From Pelargonium nanum (lineage: Eukaryota > Streptophyta > Magnoliopsida > Geraniales > Geraniaceae): a stretch of DNA of 24,041 bases. The position numbers and the translations under genes were made by a program. Below the pieces are notes generated by a model. The model saw nothing but the letters and a program-made list of their open reading frames with translations, was not told the origin of the DNA and did not search any database. The number at the start of each line of letters is the position of its first letter. Within the stretch, counting starts at the first letter, position 1. Of this stretch, positions 23,001-24,041 are shown piece by piece. The stretch covers positions 1 through 24,041 of the forward strand of contig JAYMTF010001340.1 in assembly GCA_036897485.1 (NCBI GenBank), given 5' to 3'.

Positions 23001-23063
23001 ACACGACTGTGCGGAGCAGAAGCAGTAGCTAACATGGAACAGAACCAGCAAGGTGAAGCTTAA
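20009..23063 (+). CDS. GBF1: G-box binding factor, group G bZIP (GBF1-like)
   Basis: Eleven coding exons join in frame through GT-AG introns: 20009-20068, 20144-20191, 20303-20392, 20519-20608, 20740-20915, 21007-21064, 21189-21237, 21321-21517, 21913-21990, 22756-22881 and 22992-23063. They encode 347 residues (Arabidopsis GBF1 is 315; bZIP16 and bZIP68 are about 390-410). Residues 1-96 are the proline-rich GBF/MFMR region, with DWPSSMQAYYG (31-41), PHPYMWGAQ and [15 protein letters not shown] Ser/Gly/acidic stretch (about 145-174, with [11 protein letters not shown]) offers CK2-type sites. [10 protein letters not shown] and NLNIGMELW are further family motifs. The basic region is 257-282 with N270-x7-R278. 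The zipper heptads are L288, L295, L302, L309, L316, I323 and L330. C285, just after the basic region, matches the cysteine tied to redox control in this group. The C-terminus has [10 protein letters not shown]. It is a nuclear factor that binds CACGTG as dimers in light and stress responses. Confidence 0.93.
21907..21912 (+). promoter_or_regulatory. NAGNAG tandem splice acceptor
   Basis: The acceptor before the basic-region exon reads TTTAGCAG|GATGAA, giving two AGs three bases apart. Using the first would insert one CAG codon (Gln) directly before D257 of the basic region and leave the frame intact. I chose the second AG because it gives the conserved IQ-DEREL junction. Confidence 0.6.
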
Positions 23064-23340
23064 CACAGATGCATGGAGGAGAGATTTTTCTTCAGACTCC
23101 AGCTCCAGGAAACCAACCACAGAAAGTGGGTTTAATTGAGAGAGCATAGATCATTTATTTTTCCTACTAATCTTTATACCCTTAACCCTTCTTTTGTAAC
23201 TTAAACAGATGATTTGTGAAATTTCAACTTTAATTTGGTGATGGATTGTTGTAATATCAGATTCAGGGGAATATAATAGGAGCTTACTTTCTCTCTCTTA
23301 TCTATTTATATATGATATGGATTGCAATTGCAATTTAGAG
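23064..23340 (+). terminator. 3' UTR and polyadenylation zone of the GBF1-like gene
   Basis: After the TAA stop (23061-23063) comes a T-rich region with TTGTAATATCAG (about 23249) and AATATAATA (about 23270). These are reasonable far-upstream and near-upstream plant poly(A) elements, so cleavage is likely around 23290-23340. The exact site cannot be set from sequence alone. Confidence 0.4.
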
Positions 23341-23655
23341 CCTCTTATGTCATTTTAAGATCTCAGTACTTGCAGTTACAAAGCTTGGCTTTATTCTTGC
23401 ATTGTCATATGTTTCCTCTCATGTTTCATTGCACTCTTGTTAACAAAACCAAATTTATTTTAATTGTTTCAACAATGTTTTGACTTAAATTTATATTTAT
23501 GAATAAAAAGTAAAAAGAGTAGATTTATGATTTATGATTCATGATGTTTATATAAGACTATTTAGTCATGAAAATGCTTTGAAATTCATTAACATTGAAA
23601 ACAACTTAATGCCATCATTAGTTAGAACTAACAATTTTGTGTGGAGACGGATCCT

Positions 23656-24041
23656 ATTTTGGTACATGAACTTTGATAAAATGTACAATTAGGCGCATAA
23701 ACTATCATTTTTGAACTATTAAGTTAGTTTAATTAAGGAAAATTCATTTTGGGGTCCTTGTATTATCCCACTTATTTTACTTGGATCCCTAAACTTTAAT
23801 TTATTCCGCGCAAGTCATAGTTTTCATGAATTTTGTTCTCGTGAGGTCCATTCCGTTAAATTTCTAACGAAATCAGTCAAAACTAACTAACGCTATTAAA
23901 ATTTAATAAAAAATGATTTTTTTTGACTATTTTACCCTTTATAATTTCGCTTTTTTTTTAGTTTCACCATCTTTTTCCTCAAGTATGCTTATGACGTTAC
24001 CATGCTTGAACTCGTAAATAATTGTTTTTTATTCATCTTTG
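23656..24041. repeat. Dispersed repeat, running off the right edge
   Basis: Phrases such as TTTTGGTACATGAACTTTGAT, GGCGCATAAACTATCA, GGGGTCCTTGTATTATCC and GGATCCCTAAACTTTAAT recur widely in eudicot genomes as part of a dispersed non-coding repeat, recognised from general familiarity. No coding capacity and no terminal repeats are visible, and the element probably continues beyond the window. The stretch 23340-23655 before it is featureless AT-rich DNA. Confidence 0.5.

Noticed and set aside
22752-23147. 131-codon frame on the minus strand
   Set aside because: It runs antisense across bZIP exons 22756-22881 and 22992-23063 and the intron between them, with no recognisable domain.
1-24041. 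LTR retrotransposon, CRISPR array, rRNA or known microRNA precursor
   Set aside because: No paired LTRs, primer-binding site or gag-pol domains, no regularly spaced repeats, and no mature microRNA sequence that I recognise on either strand by eye.

Overview
The window is eukaryotic nuclear DNA from a flowering plant, almost certainly a eudicot. The evidence is GT-AG introns, AT-rich intergenic DNA, a CACTA-type miniature transposon, and two plant-specific transcription factor genes. Dispersed repeats such as the degenerate 'cgtgt' family near 11.4-11.9 kb suggest a rosid. I lean towards a woody rosid such as Rosaceae, but the sequence alone does not prove it.

Layout: positions 1 to about 12.2 kb hold no gene I can support. 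This stretch contains a tandem/palindromic repeat at the left edge, a possible SINE remnant, microsatellites, a GC-elevated non-coding island (about 6.15-6.78 kb), a clean 240-bp CACTA MITE with a 3-bp target duplication, a second candidate MITE, and a degenerate dispersed repeat. From about 12.2 kb the promoter of a class I HD-Zip gene begins. Its three coding exons (12994-13072, 13162-13469, 13936-14169) encode a 206-residue protein of the ATHB40/ATHB21/ATHB53 type. An AT-rich 3.3-kb spacer follows. Next comes a GBF1-like group-G bZIP gene on the same strand: a 5' leader exon ending at 17967, a 1.97-kb leader intron, and eleven coding exons (20009-23063) encoding 347 residues. The right edge enters another dispersed repeat.

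The main biological point is the gene pair. From memory of Arabidopsis locus numbers, GBF1 (At4g36730) and HB40 (At4g36740) are also adjacent, so this looks like conserved microsynteny that supports both orthology calls. HD-Zip I proteins of this clade act downstream of the TCP factor BRC1 in ABA-related bud dormancy in Arabidopsis. GBF1 binds the G-box CACGTG. The HD-Zip gene has a G-box in its upstream region and two more, with three GGCCCA elements, inside its second intron. The GBF gene has a G-box in its own promoter. A regulatory link between the neighbours is therefore plausible but only inferred. I found no evidence of a wholly new system; the most unusual items are regulatory and structural details.
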